64,000 nucleotides of DNA from Symsagittifera roscoffensis (Eukaryota > Xenacoelomorpha > Acoela > Convolutidae). A program made the translations under genes and the position numbers. The notes beneath the pieces are model-generated. The model was not told the origin of the DNA and did not search any database. It worked only from the letters and a program-made list of their open reading frames with translations. The DNA lies in contig NC_087064.1 in the NCBI RefSeq assembly GCF_963678635.1, positions 70,121,465-70,185,464 on the forward strand, written 5' to 3'. Shown here one piece after another: positions 31,401-46,400 of the stretch. Positions within the stretch are counted from its first letter, which is position 1. Each line of letters begins with the position of its first letter.

Positions 31401-34400
31401 TCTTAATTGAATATTGGGCAACACGCATACGAGAGTAGGCTCAAGTGGAACACGATGCAAACTACTTTTAAAAATCAAAATTGTAGCATTTGTGTACCTG
31501 TCAAGATTCAGCTGAGTTCGCGCTGGGATGATTGGCATTGCTCTTAAACACTTAGTTGACATTTTGAAGCCAAAGAATTGCATTTAAGATTCAGAAAGTT
31601 TCAAAAATTTTACTGTACAAAGTTTTGGATCTTATAGGCTCGTGTCTTAGACAAAAAAATTGCATATAATTTTTCATGATTCAATAGACGTCTAAACTGT
31701 ATCCGCATGTCATTATAATGAGTTGGTTTGTGTATTAGGCTACATGTTGTTGAGTGGGGGAGTGTTGACTAGACTGAGGAAGCCGGTGAGTAAGATGACG
31801 GTGGAGGAACAGAGACTCGAAGGAGAGTACAGATTCGTCAATTCAAGACTCATAACTTACAGGTATAGTTACTAATACGTCAATCAAGCTCCATACTATA
31901 CCCCTAGTGATTAATTAACGTTGTGACTACTCTTTTATAGGTCTTGGTGAGTTTTTTTGTTTATTTTTTCCAGGAAAAAGTCCTAAAATTTGTTCACTCT
32001 CAATTTTGAATACACTTAGATAGGTCTGGTGATTTTTCTGTTTTTTCTTTAAGGAAAAGTCTATAGTTTTCTTCACGTTCAATTGTGATCCACTATCGAA
32101 CAGCGAAAGTGTAAAGGTCATGGAGTTTAATTATCAGATTTCCCAGCAAAATAAAACTGTACTTGTTGATCCAGTTTTCTCAGTTTGTGTTAATTTCATC
32201 TAAAAAGCACCAATCATAAATCGTTCGTGAAATTCAAAGAGCGTTAAGGGTGTGTTTTTTCTTAAAAATTCTAAAGCTGATTTTTTTCATTAAATAAGTT
32301 TTTTTTGTATTTCGTTGTGTTCATTACTCTTTTCCAATTGTCAGTTGGCTATGTTTCAATGTCTTAAGATGCAGATTGAATAAGCCTCTTATCTTGAACG
32401 AATCAGTGCTAAAAAAATAGGAAAAAATTAAGAATAGAAATTTTGCTGCGAACGAACTTTGCGCAAAATAGATGAGCCGTATTCTTTGCCAACCAGCGCC
32501 AAAAAATATTACCAACGGAAGTTTTTACTGAACTGAACTGCTTGAACTAAACTTTTTCTGAAAACTTTTTCCGACCTCTTTTGTTGACCCTTGCGATTAC
32601 CAAGGGTATGGCGACCATGCACAATTTGTACCCACTAACAATTTTGTTCACATAACGGCCTAATTAGTTTGAACCGAAGTCAGAATTTCATAGTGCATAG
32701 CTGGCGTCGAGGTGACGTATCTGGCTCGTCCGACGCTGATCCAAGCGGGACCTTTAATAGCTTAGAGGTGAAGCGATTTGTTATCTGAAAAATCAGTCGC
32801 TTATTATGATTCTTGAACTTTTTCTAACCTTTAACCTTTTCATAAGCAAGGGTTTTGCAAATGGGTACTAGAATTTCTTTTCCCGTAAATAATTTTGCTA
32901 GAAAAGTCACAATTAGATATGGAAAATTCACTCATGCAATAAATAAATAGGCTCCTGCTTACTTTTTATGCAAGTAGTATGTTGCGTGCTTGATATGTAG
33001 GTAGTATATGCAAGGTCTTGTTATATGAAATTTTCTTGGCTCTGCCAGATATTTTCGGTTAATTTTCTGTCTATTTGGTGTCAGATTTAGTGTTGTTGGC
33101 TAATTACCGAAGTTTTTCTAATGATTTCTGGCCATATCATATGATTTAGCTAGCAAACGGAATAATTTGAAAGATGTATATCAAACTTTCCGACCCTCAT
33201 TTAAAAATAACTAGAAAAAAAACATTATTTTTTTAGCTTTACTGTGATGGTCAAGTCCTTTTGTAAACGGCAATTAAAGTCATGTGGTTATAAACAAGAC
33301 CTAAGACTCGATGAGCATGGTGACTTTTTTTCAGGAAAAGTTTGAAATTTGTTCAATTTGTCACGCTCAAATTTTATCTATTGCTATTTAACTTTGATTT
33401 CCTTCTTGAATAACAAAATTGTAAATGAGGAAAGAAAATATAAATAACTTTTTTCGGACTCAAGTTTGAGTTTTCGTCGTTTGTCTTTTTATTTGTTTCG
33501 AAGTTCAGTTCATTTCTTTTCTTGAAATGAAGGCAAAATCCACTATCGAAAAGCAACATTGTAAAGGCCACGAAAAACGTGATCAACGTTTCGAAAGTGA
33601 AATTTAAACTTTACTTTTTGATTCAGTTTTCTCAAATTGAGTTAATTTTATCAGAAAAAGTTGCAATCATAAATTCCTCTAGAATTTCAAAGAGCTTGAA
33701 GGGCATCTATTTTTTGCTTAGAAATTCGAAAGTGAGATTTAAAAAAAAAAAACTAGTCAGTTATTTTCTGTACTTGCGTTCATTGACTTTTTTCAAACTG
33801 TCTGTTGTCTATGTTCTCTGTATAATGTTCGATCCGTTTTTTCGTCAAGAGATTTTTCTATTGGCTTGAGTTCTTTTTAGCTTTTGTTTTATCGAGTATT
33901 GAGGTAAAAGAATAACATTTACGAAATGTTAAGTGATATCAAATTTGAGAAAAATTCTTTCTTGATTTTTGCTCAAATTGAGATATGGTTTTGTGAAGAG
34001 AGGGTTCGTGGAAATTTTTTCCTGTATGATAGGTTACGTTCTGGTTTTTGTGAAAAAGGTGAATTTTGATATTTCGACACTTTTTTTAATCTTCTCTTTG
34101 AAAACTAGTCTCCGAAATCTAAGATATATAGTTTAATTGAAAAAATAAGTTCCGGGAGTCTCTCGTGCATAAAATCTTACTCCTTAGTTTTGGCAATGAA
34201 ACCTCAAATCTTGACAAAAGTTAAATTTTCGACATGTTAATTGTTTTTTTTTGTGAAAGTTTGTTTTCTGTTTTCAAACGAATTATATTGTCGGGGGCGG
34301 TAGCGTACAACCATGTTTCAAAATTTAAATTAATTTTTGGATGAAATGTTGCTCTTTGGTCTTTTTTTAAGTCTTTATAAGCAAAGTACGCAAAACAAGG

Positions 34401-37400
34401 TGTACGAGTGTAGATAAACTATATTACACCATAAAGGGGGTTATTCAGATTCCAGTTTTGAAATCAGTCATGGGAGTACAAATTTACCTCCAGCTAAAAT
34501 GCAATTTTGTGGGATGTTATGATGTTTTGGGAGGCGGAGCAAATGTTTTGGGAGGCGGAGCAAATGTTTTGGGAGGCGGAGCAATAAGCAGAATGGTCTA
34601 AGAGCAGAATGGATCCAAGAGCAGAAAAACAGAAAAGTTTTGACTTAAGTTGATTTATACGGGCTAATTGTTAAAACAATTATTAGAATCGTCAAAAAAT
34701 ACCAAGAAAATGAATAAATTATGCATGAATTGAATAGTTTCGTTAAGTTTTTGATTGAATTTTTTTTTATAATCTTGATTAATTTACTCAAATTGTGCAT
34801 AAAATATTCGTTTCTTTGATAATTTTGACGATACTTATACTTAATTTTCCGATTAGTTTGGAAAAATTGATATTTTTTTGTTTTTCTGCTCTTTGACCCA
34901 TTCTGCTCTTAGACCATTCTGCTTATTGACTGACCCTCGATGTTTTGTTAAAAACTATACATAATACCTTCATCATTTTTCATCATTTTGTTTTTTAATT
35001 TTTATGCTGTCTAATGTTCATGTATTTCTTCAATTTTCTTGGATTTCTTTATTTTTTCAGTTGAAAATATTTGTCGTCCTATTTTTTCTTTTTCCTGTTG
35101 TGGTTTAAAAGAATATTGAAACATCACTCAATTTTTTCTACTGTCTTGCAAGCTTTGTTTTGTGAGAGTAGCTAGGCTTTCGTGCTTATGTGTCTACGGT
35201 TACGTTGACCTGGTGTGCAAATCCCGTGTCTCATTAGTATTCATTTCCAAGGTTTTTTTTATTTTGCAAGCTTCTTTTTGTGATTGTTTAAGCTTCTTCA
35301 GGTTGTGTTTACTAATTTGTGTTCAATTGTCCAGAATTATATAACCAAAGTTTGGATAAAATAAAACATGTCTCATAACGTTTTTCAACTGAGTTCATTG
35401 ACATCTTCCAAATCTATTGGAATATGCACCGAAAATTAGTTGATTTTTGTCCAAAGGTTTATAAAGAAATTGTGTCATTTTGAGCGTTCACATTTTGAGC
35501 AGACTTGACTTGTGGTGATAATTATTTGCCGTTGTAACTTGAAAAATACAAAGTATCAAGGTAGCAGACATTCTCGTTGGTCTTAATACACTGTCGAATC
35601 AAATGTATATTTTAAGCACAATTTTCTCCATCAAATAGGCTAGTTAAAAATAGAGTATATATTAAAACGTCAAATAGAACGATAGGTACAAATTGCATCT
35701 TCCAAAAATACTCATTTCAAACAAACACGTAACTTCAATCTGAATGTAACGCATAATTGGTTGGGTAACCTTTTGAAGGGGAAAATAACACAGAAGTAAA
35801 AATGCTCTCTTTTTGCATCGTGTTATTCAATTTAGTTACATGGATTGTGAAAGAATTCGTTGTTCCATCCAATGGCGTAGGATTTCCTCACATGCTTGTT
35901 TTTATTTCAGTGAAGAAATTGCATTCTACGAAGGCAGCTCTTTTGAAAAGATGACGATCGAGAAAGTGTTCAACAAATTGGTAAGAGTGTCAATCAAAAT
36001 GACTCGTTTGAACAGCTGGTAGTTCGAACTAACCTATGTAACCTTTTTATCTTCAGGTGACTCATTTGAAGAGCATGATTCTGTTTCGCTTCAGTATGGG
36101 TTATCTGGACAACATCGTCGCCAAGTGTAAATTCATTTCGAAATTACGTCGTCAGACTGATAAAAATTTTCGATCTAAAAAATAAAAAACATTTTTTTTT
36201 TCACAAAGGAAAAATTGACACATGAGCTGTTCGGAACTTTAATCATTTCAATATTTTTTGAGACCATTTGTCCTTGAGAGAAAAACCTACATGCTAGTTT
36301 TCAGCTCTCAACGGAAAACCGTTTTTACTGCGTTTGATTAAGACATACGCGTAGTTGTTGGTAATTCTCCTGGGCAGAGATATTGCCCTATTTCAATTAA
36401 GGAAAACGGATTATAATCAGACAGCTGGGAAAAGCAACGGCGTTTGTTACTTGACTCGCGGGGACTATATACGGTTTTGGCTGAGCATCGGAATCAGTTT
36501 GTTGATTGAAAAAGGCCGTTTATTTTTCTCTTTTTAAAAATTAGTTTTCTTAAAATTACAGAATCGAGCTTGGAATGTATATGACTTGTATCTGTTTAAG
36601 GAAACAATCAATTGGTTTGTTGGGGAATTAAAATTTTATTTTCGCCTTGTTGAATTTTTGGCGGACCGCATGAGGATGCTATTAGGCACACATGCAAATT
36701 GGTCAGTCCCCGGAAAACTCCAACATTAACTCAAAGGTCCTTTTGCTGGTAGGTCAGTAAAACGAATGCTGGCGGATCAGATCAGTAAACTGAAATCAAC
36801 AATTATTTGGAACCTGATCTAATGAGCCTAGCAGAGACTAGTTAAACAACCTGAGACTAGATAGTATAAGAGTAAGATTAGGATCGGTATTAGACTAAGA
36901 AGTTGCACGAATCTATCCGGCCGAAAATAAGATAGCGTGACGAGCAGACGGTGTACCCTATCCGAAATTACTCTATGAGTTACACTCCAGTCCTAACTCA
37001 TCTGGTGCGACCAGTGAGGCTCGAACTCACGACCTTAAGATTATTTAATGTAAAGTATTTAATATTAACCAATCATGATCCATCTAACTAACAACCCACT
37101 TATTTGTAAGTGCTGAAGTTACTTGTAATTTCAGCACCAGAGAGATTTGAATTTAACTTAGAAATTAGTTGGACTCTCCCGAGCACTTCAGCAGCCGCAA
37201 TAAACCAGTATACCCTAGATCTATTGAGCCTAGCAGAGACTAGTTAAACAACCTGAGACTAGATAGTATAAGAGTAAGATTAGGATCGGTATTAGACTAA
37301 GAAGTTGCACGAATCTATCCGGCCGAAAATAAGATAGCGTGACGAGCAGACGGTGTACCCTATCCGAAATTACTCTATGAGTTACACTCCAGTCCTAACT

Positions 37401-40400
37401 CATCTGGTGCGACCAGTGAGGCTCGAACTCACGACCTTAAGATTATTTAATGTAAAGTATTTAATATTAACCAATCATGATCCATCTAACTAACAACCCA
37501 CTTATTTGTAAGTGCTGAAGTTACTTGTAATTTCAGCACCAGAGAGATTTGAATTTAACTTAGAAATTAGTTGGACTCTCCCGAGCACTTCAGCAGCCGC
37601 AATAAACCAGTATACCCTAGATCTATTGAGCCTAGCAGAGACTAGTTAAACAACCTGAGACTAGATAGTATAAGAGTAAGATTAGGATCGGTATTAGACT
37701 AAGAAGTTGCACGAATCTATCCGGCCGAAAATAAGATAGCGTGACGAGCAGACGGTGTACCCTATCCGAAATTACTCTATGAGTTACACTCCAGTCCTAA
37801 CTCATCTGGTGCGACCATAAGTCTCGAACAAGACCTTATTAGATTAGAATTAACCAAAATTAGATTAGAAATTAGACAAAAACATTTACAAAATGTTATA
37901 CGACAATAATTTAATTGAAATGTCTCTCCGACTCAATAGATCCGAGCCAATATTCCGAACCATAATAGAACTACCCGGAATTGGAAGAAGACATCGAACC
38001 AAAGACGACATACGACAAAGTAGAAACTTGCCGTATAGTTACATGATAGTTCGGCAAAAGCCAGAACAAACTTTTATATTTCGAATACTACTTGCAATGA
38101 ATTTAGATTTCCATTTGCAAACATAAAACCTTGAAGTAAATCTTCAAAATCATTTCAGGCGCTAAACAAAATTAATATTATACAATAACGATTGATAAAA
38201 AGATCTAAGATCGTTTTCCTAAAATTCTGCAGTATTATACAAAACATGTTTGAAAAATATTTATTGAAAAAAAAAAAAATAAAAATTAGTAGCATGACAA
38301 TAAATGGTTAGTAATCATAAATCATCCTGTTGTTCCAGCTTCATCACCTAAAACATAACAGCAATCATCAACTCACTAATATCATAAAATACTAAATCTT
38401 TCCTTTACACAAATTTAAAACCTCATTAAAACTTAAAGTCACTTAATTTTAAAACCAGATCATCAAGGCTTATCCTTGGATCTTAAATCATTTTCTACTT
38501 CATTACATTTTAAATTTGATCATCAAGGCTTATCCTTGGATCAAACAGAACAACTTTGTTCTCCCCCACCCACTTAATTAGTGTCTAACGACCTCAAACG
38601 TCGATTCACTACCCAACCCTTTCTAAAGACCCAAGACTAATAGAAATTTTTAAACAAAACTAATCATTCAAATTAGGATAAACAGTGAAGAACTTCGGTT
38701 ATTCATCCTTCACTTGATCCCCCCTCTTACCAGACCCAGGATAAATCTTAGACTTAGTAAGTTTAAAATAGTATCTAACGAACTACTCGCGTTCTAATTA
38801 TACCTGAACCTTGTGGATCGATTTACTATTCTCCAACCCTTGAACACAATCACTACCCCTAAGTAAGATTAAGTAAGTTAACACCTTAGCTTATACTAGT
38901 CACGAGAAAGTAAAAATCATTCTTCGGAATCGATATACTTTTCTCTCCAACCCTAAACAAATAGACCCAGGTTAAGCTAACCAAAAAATCGTAAGAACTA
39001 ACAGTTTAGGAAAATAGAAATCATTTAACAACCTTTTGCACCCGTCATCCTAAACCTTATGTCATTTAAAAACCTAGGGAATAAACAAACAATCGTTTTA
39101 CACAATTGTGAAATAGATAACAAAAAATACGACCTTGTAATCACACCTCATACACAAACAGTTGGATACATTCGAACAAAACGACAAACACTAAAGAGAA
39201 AAATAATCACTAAACAAAGACAAATAACACGAAAAAGATTTTCAAAAAATCGAAACGCATTTTCAGAATCAGAAACCAACAGTTTAGACGAACTCTACAA
39301 ACTAAAAGAATCAATAGATAAAAATTACCCACAACACGATCAATTATATTTTTCTGACTCAGAAACAACTTCAAATTCATCACAAAGAGGAAAAAGAAGA
39401 ATAAAAAAGCAGTATAAACACAAACCAGTACATCTATACAACTGGAATCAACCAATTCGACACATTAATAATTACATATTAACAGTCATCGAACGAAAAA
39501 ATGAGTTCAACGCACACCCCAGGTGACGAAACTCCAGATGATGATGAAATCTTTCCTTTTATAGTAGATGCAGATACTGATAGAGGACAACACATATTTT
39601 GTCAAAATTTACTCGTAAATTTATTTGAACCCGGAATCAGTCCATGTAAAACAGAGTTCCCCGATGTAAAAATCAAAAGACAAATCATAGATCACTATCT
39701 AAAAGATATATGCAACATAACACAACAATATGGAATCTACTCTATAGAATTCACTTCCCCAAACCATAATAATAGAACATACACTATTCAAACAGACGAC
39801 CTTGATTTAGAATTTTCAAAAGTTTTTTCAGAATATATAAAAAGCATACAATACCATAACTCACAAAGAGCAAACTCCATTTTCACCAATGAAGTTTTCG
39901 CACTAATATATAGTTATATTTCGATATTAGAAAATGAACTCCCATTAACAAATGTCTCACCGACAGAAACATCTAAACATTTAAGAGTACGACATGAAAT
40001 CACACTACTCTCTAGTTATTTAAACATCATTAAAGAAAATTTCACGAAAGACGACGTTTCACAACATACCAAACACGATTTACAAAAAATTTTAGCATGG
40101 TTCATAATAGATTATTTTACACACAATATTGATTTAATTGCACAAGCAAGAAAAAATTTTAGACCCCAAAACTCGAACGATGATACAGCTATCACAGAAC
40201 AATCAGATTATGTTTGGGACCCCGAATGGTCTCATCCCGTATTTATAAACTTTCCACAATCAATCTCAAGTCAAGCAATAGGTACAATATCTTACATAAG
40301 AGATTATGTAAGAGTAATACCATTAACAATTGATGCAACACCATTAAACTATAATACATTTTTACCCGATACACAAAATAATAGTTTAAACTCTACAGTC

Positions 40401-43400
40401 ATACACAATGAAAACCTCAATGGAACTAGGAATCTTACTCAACAAGATATACAGACACCATCACACTTCATAAATGAAGAAATTGTACACACAACAACTA
40501 CACAACAAAGTATTTCACCAATACGCCCAAATTTAACAACACCAAGAAATACAAATCCTTCACAAACACAGGTAACCTTACAATCAACCGTTAAACCTTC
40601 GGTTGCCCCTAAATATTCACATATGGATTACCAAACATACAAACCCATGACAATACCATCAAAAACACGCAAAACATTCACTAGAAACAACTTTGCAGAC
40701 CATAATTATAATTATACACATCCATCAAAAACAAATTATAAACCACAAAGAAATTTTAATCAATATACAAAACCTCGAAACTGGGATAACCCAACGGCCC
40801 AATATAATTCCACAAATTTTCAACCAAATCCTCCACAGGATCGCAGTGAAAATTACCCATTTTTTCAACAAAATAAAAATAAAAAACAAACATCTTATCA
40901 AATGGATTATTTATCCTCAGATGAAGATTTCTTACAACCAGATATATTTGCACCAAATACTCAAGAATATCGTAGACAAGGAATACAGAAAACACGTACA
41001 AACCATAGAAATTTTTCTCCACAATCAATAGATGCACAATATCAACAACCAATTCAACAACCAAATCCAATTAATATACAATCTTTTCAACCAATTCAAC
41101 AACAAAATCCAATGACTACACACTCGTATCAACCATCACAAATGCAAAATGAAATACCACTCCCGTATTATCTTCAACAACATGAAATAACAAGAAACCA
41201 ACTTTCAAATTTTTCTCAAATGCCAAATGCAGCTGAATCATTACAAATGACAATGAATCCATACCTTATGGGTGGATCATCAATAACATCAAATAAACCC
41301 TTAATGGTTTTCACAGGAACAGACCCTGAATACTCTGTAGAAGATTACTTAAATGCAGTAACAGCAAATTTAATTTTAAATATTGGACCTGAACCAATTA
41401 ACACGCCACTACATCAAAACTGGATACATCGACGCACAGCGTTGATACAAACAACCTTAGATGGCGCAGCCCAAAAATGGTTTTCAGTACTACCTCAAGA
41501 AATAAAATCAAACTGGAAAAGATTTACACAAGAATTTTCAAAAATGTTTGACTCCGAAAGAAACAAACAACAACAAAGAGTTTTATGTAATGAAATTCGC
41601 AGATTACCAAACGAAACCATCAAGCAAATAGCAGTAAGAATCGAAACACTAGTTCGAAAAGCATATTCACTAAATACACATGACTATAAAAACACTAAGA
41701 TGACAGAAATCTTAATGATGACCTTAACACCACAATTAAGGAAAATAGCAATAAAAAAGAGAGCATCACATCCTTCTTCAATTCGAGAACCCGATTTAGA
41801 TTTTAGAAAACTAGTAGACAAACTAGAACAAGCAGAAATCACAATGAAATTAGAAGAAACGGAAAATCTGAAATTACAATACGTTAACAAAATTGAAACG
41901 ACTCCCACTAATATTAATAATATACAAGAATCAGAAACAGATCTCGTTGAAAAAATCACTGAAATACTCAATATTTACGAAAAGAACCCGAACTTTAAAG
42001 GCAAACCATCTTTCAAAAAATGGTGTAATTATTGCCGACGATACGGACATAGTATTTCCGAATGTAGACAAAAACAACAAGATAGTCAAAATAAACCTCA
42101 AAAATACAAAGAACCAAATAAATCATTTTATCAATACATGAAAAAAGATCAAAACCTACCAAACAAAAATGTATACAGCAACAACAGTTCAGGAAAACCA
42201 CTCCCAAACAATACAAGCTATACAAGAAATCAATCTCCATATAACTCAAGTTATAGAGGAAGATCACCAGAACGAAGAAACACGTATAATTCATCACAAA
42301 ATCACTACAATAGACCGAATAGTCGAAATAACTACTCCAGATCAAATTCAAATACACAACGATTTGTTTCTAGATCTAATTCTCAATCAAGAAATAACTA
42401 TTATCCAAACAACCAATCACGAAATTCATCATACAATAGGAATAGAAACTACTCCTATAATCGAAACAGAAGTTATTCAAACAACCGAAACCAGAATTAC
42501 CCGAACAACCGATCAAGGAATAACTCATATAATAGATCGAACTATAACAGACCAAACAATAATTACCAAAACAGATCGCGAAATAATTCACAAAACCGAC
42601 ACCCAAGTTATAATAATCGCTATCGAAATTATTCCCAATCACCACACCGAAATAATAATCACTACAATAACTCTAATAATCGTCACAGAAGCAGTACACC
42701 TAAACATCAAAGACAAATCAATCAAGTACAAGCTAACCCAGAAACAACATCAGACCCTCCAGGTATTGATGACACAGTAACTGATACGTTACAACTCAAT
42801 CAAATAAACTGTACATCATCAGATTCAGAAAGTGATACTGAAAACACTCTTGATATCAATATGATAAAAGTCGAAAATGACTATGAATCTGTCATATATG
42901 AACAACCCTTTCCATCACATATATATGAAAATCAATCACAAATTCTTCAAAATCATTACACTACACCCATAAATTCCACACCAACGACGCAAGAAACAAA
43001 TGAGATAAACACTACAAATCAAACCAATAAAAATACCAAAACAAAATGCTTGAATACAAACCACATTTATCAAAATATACAAAAAGAACAACCCAAAGAA
43101 AAAATTTGGACAATACCATTTCTCTTAGAAAGCCCAAGAAATAAAGAATTTCAACCACCAGACCTTGAAATAGATTTTTTAATTGATTCAGGAGCAGAAT
43201 CAAACATAATAAACATTCCCACATGGAATGAAATAAAAATCTTACACCCAAAGCTAACACCTCTTGAAACCTCCAGCAAACTAGCGACAGCACAAGGATC
43301 AACATTGATAAACTACGGAAAAATCCAATTATTTCTCCTCCCTACCAGAACAATGGAACAAAGTAAAATTTTAAATAAGCCATTTAAACAAATATTCCAT

Positions 43401-46400
43401 ATCACCGATATTAAATATAATATCATTGGAATACCATTTATTTCAAAGTATATACCAACAATTAACATACTAAATAGTAAAATATTAATCAAAGATAAAT
43501 ATACAAAAACAAAAGAAACATCCTTAACATTTTTTCAAAGATTGAATAAACAACCACCATTCTTTTCAAAATTTTATCCGATATTTAACCAACAAAGAAA
43601 ACACCTGAAACCACTATCAGGAAACATCTATAATTTTTCAATCAAACAAGTTCACCAATATGATAAAGCACAAAACAAACAAAAATTTTATATGTCAGAT
43701 TTTGAATTCAAACCGATTCATAAATTTTTCAAAATCACAATCTCTTCAATAAAATATTTGAAAAATTCGAATTCAGATATCATCTCCTTACATGTCTATA
43801 ACAACACACCTTACCAAGTAACATTACCATTAGGACTTTTAGGATATTGTGAAACCAACGCAACAATATCACCAATACACGAAAAAGCCTATCGCGTAAA
43901 TAATATACTCCAATTACTAGATATTTGCCAATCTACAATTCTTAATGAAGAATTATCTATAAATAATATAATAAGTAACGAAAACAGAAATACGGATTAT
44001 TTCACAAAAACTCCATATTTCAAACCTACATTCAACATCAGTAACTACACAGAGGACCAACAGAAATTTTTAACAATGTTTAATTTCCAACATTCACAAA
44101 TAACACAAGACGAATTTGAAAAGTTAGCCAAACAGCTAATTCAATATTCATCAGTCTATGCAACATCAAAATTCGATGTTGGCAAAATCAGTTCATCACT
44201 ACATCTCCCATTAAAACCAGACGCAGTTTTCAAAAAACAAAGAGCAAGTAAAGTACCAATTCACTTACATGATAAAGTAAACAGATTACTCGATATTTTA
44301 GAGCAATACAACATTATATCACCGGTTAATAAAGAAGAACAACCAAAAGGCAACACATTCATCAACCCCGTTATCATTCTAGCTAAAGGAGAATCGTTAA
44401 AAATCGTTCTCGATGCTAGATACCTCAATTCACTCATAGATGAATCAAAATGTAATTGGCCCATTGAACCAATACAAGTTATTTTAACAAAAATAAACGG
44501 CAAATACTTCACAACCGCCGACATGAATAGTGCATACAATCAAATGCCACTAGATGAACAATCACGACGTTTAACACAATTTGTTATCGGAAACCAACAA
44601 TATGAATTCAACCGCTTATTCTATGGAATATCCATAGGACCAGCAGCATTTTCAGCCTTTATGAGCAAAATTTTTAGACCACTAATACTCAAGAAAAACG
44701 CAATCACCTATTTAGACGATGTTTTTATGCAATCACAAACAAAAGACGAAATGTTCAAAGTTTTAGAAACATATCACCAAATACTTCAGAACGAAAATCT
44801 GAAGGCCGCCCCCGATAAATCACACTTCTTTTTGACTAGAGTTAAATTCTTAGGACATAATATAGAAAGAAAAACAATCACTCCACTGAAATCACGCATT
44901 GACGCTATTCAAAAACTTCAACCACCAACAAATAAAAAGAAAATCCAAGAGTTCCTTGGAATGTTAAACTTTTTAAGTAAATATGTTTATAAAATGCAAT
45001 TATACCTACGACCATTTTATAACATCCTTAGACAACAAAACAACTTTGAATGGAATACAGAACATCAAACACGATTCGAAGAAATAAAGAAACTTTTAAC
45101 TGAACAAATTTCAAACACAATTCCAGACCCTGATCAACCATTTTATGCAATGTGCGATGCTTCGAACTTTGGCATCGGCGCAGCATTATTACAATCACAT
45201 AATGGTACAAATAAAATGAACCTCATATCAGCAAATTCTCGATTATTCACTCAAGCAGAGCTACGACTCTCAACTCTAATGAGAGAATGTACAGCCATAA
45301 TATATACACTTACAGAATATGAATTTCTGATACTTGGATCAAAACATCCCACAGTTTTGTTCACAGACCACAAACCAATCATCTTTCTTTTTACACAGAA
45401 ATCTAACCCAAACCACCGAGTTTACAGATTTCAACTAATTCTAATGAAATTTCCAAACTTACATATAGTTTGGACTGCAGGAAAAAATCTTGCATTACCA
45501 GACACCTTAAGTCGAAATACACCACCTGAATTACTTACACGAAAAACAACAGTTGAAATACCCAAAAATATAAAATTCTACCTTGCAGAAAACGAAACAT
45601 CACCTCGATTAGAATGCAAATATGCAGTAAAAACTGATATTGAACAATCACAAATAAATAATTTACAACATTTCCCACTTTATTTAGATTGTCAAAATAA
45701 TCATTATGAAGTTGACCTACTTGGAACATCAACTTTTAAACCAATTCCATATTCTCAATGGATAAAAAATAACACCCAACAAAAACGAACAAAACAACAC
45801 CTACCTAAAAAAGACCATTTTCCACTAATTGAAAAAGAAGATTTAACTGATAAAATAAATTTATCAGGACCACAAACAAATGATTCAAAATACACAATAA
45901 ATCAAGTTTTTGACCTTCACGACCCACTTGATACAATACCATTATCTAAATTAGAAATCGAAAACATTTTTCTCCCCCCAACAGAAACAATTACAATTTC
46001 AACACTGAAACAATATCAAAACCTTGACCCAGTAATTCGACAACTAAAATCATGGCACAAATATAAAACTAAACCTATCAAAGCAGATTCAACCATTCTA
46101 GGAAACAAAACACTCCTCCGATACTTTCGCAAGTTTAACAATACAACAATTAACGAAAATACAGACCTTTTAGAGTACAACCTTAATGAATCTACAGTTC
46201 CCTGTCTCCCTATAAGTATGATTCTTATAGCTTTTAATATTTCACATACACAAAACATTAAAGGACACTCTGGATCAGAGAAAACATATTCAAATTTTAT
46301 ACAACATTTTTACTTCCCAAATGCACCAATTTGGATAAAAGTACTATGCAATGATTGTATAGTATGTCAATTAAATAAACCTTACCCAAATCAAAAACAA

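Noticed and set aside
33374-33869. Small frames inside the interspersed repeat copies
   Set aside because: They shift frame between copies and consist of translated T-rich repeat sequence.
37003-37046. A tRNA gene on the minus strand in the LTR array
   Set aside because: Only the 3' half of a tRNA is present; the sequence where the D-arm and 5' acceptor strand should be is LTR.
37049-37402. LTR of 354 bp starting TGTAAAG and ending CA as the true LTR
   Set aside because: It fits the TG...CA rule, but no polypurine tract or target duplication fits that start, whereas TGGAACC at 36808 and 55893 gives matching TATT flanks.
36816-37860. CRISPR-like or satellite array because of regular 402-bp spacing
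   Set aside because: Repeats are LTR units plus tRNA-derived spacers in a eukaryotic retroelement; spacers are identical, not unique.
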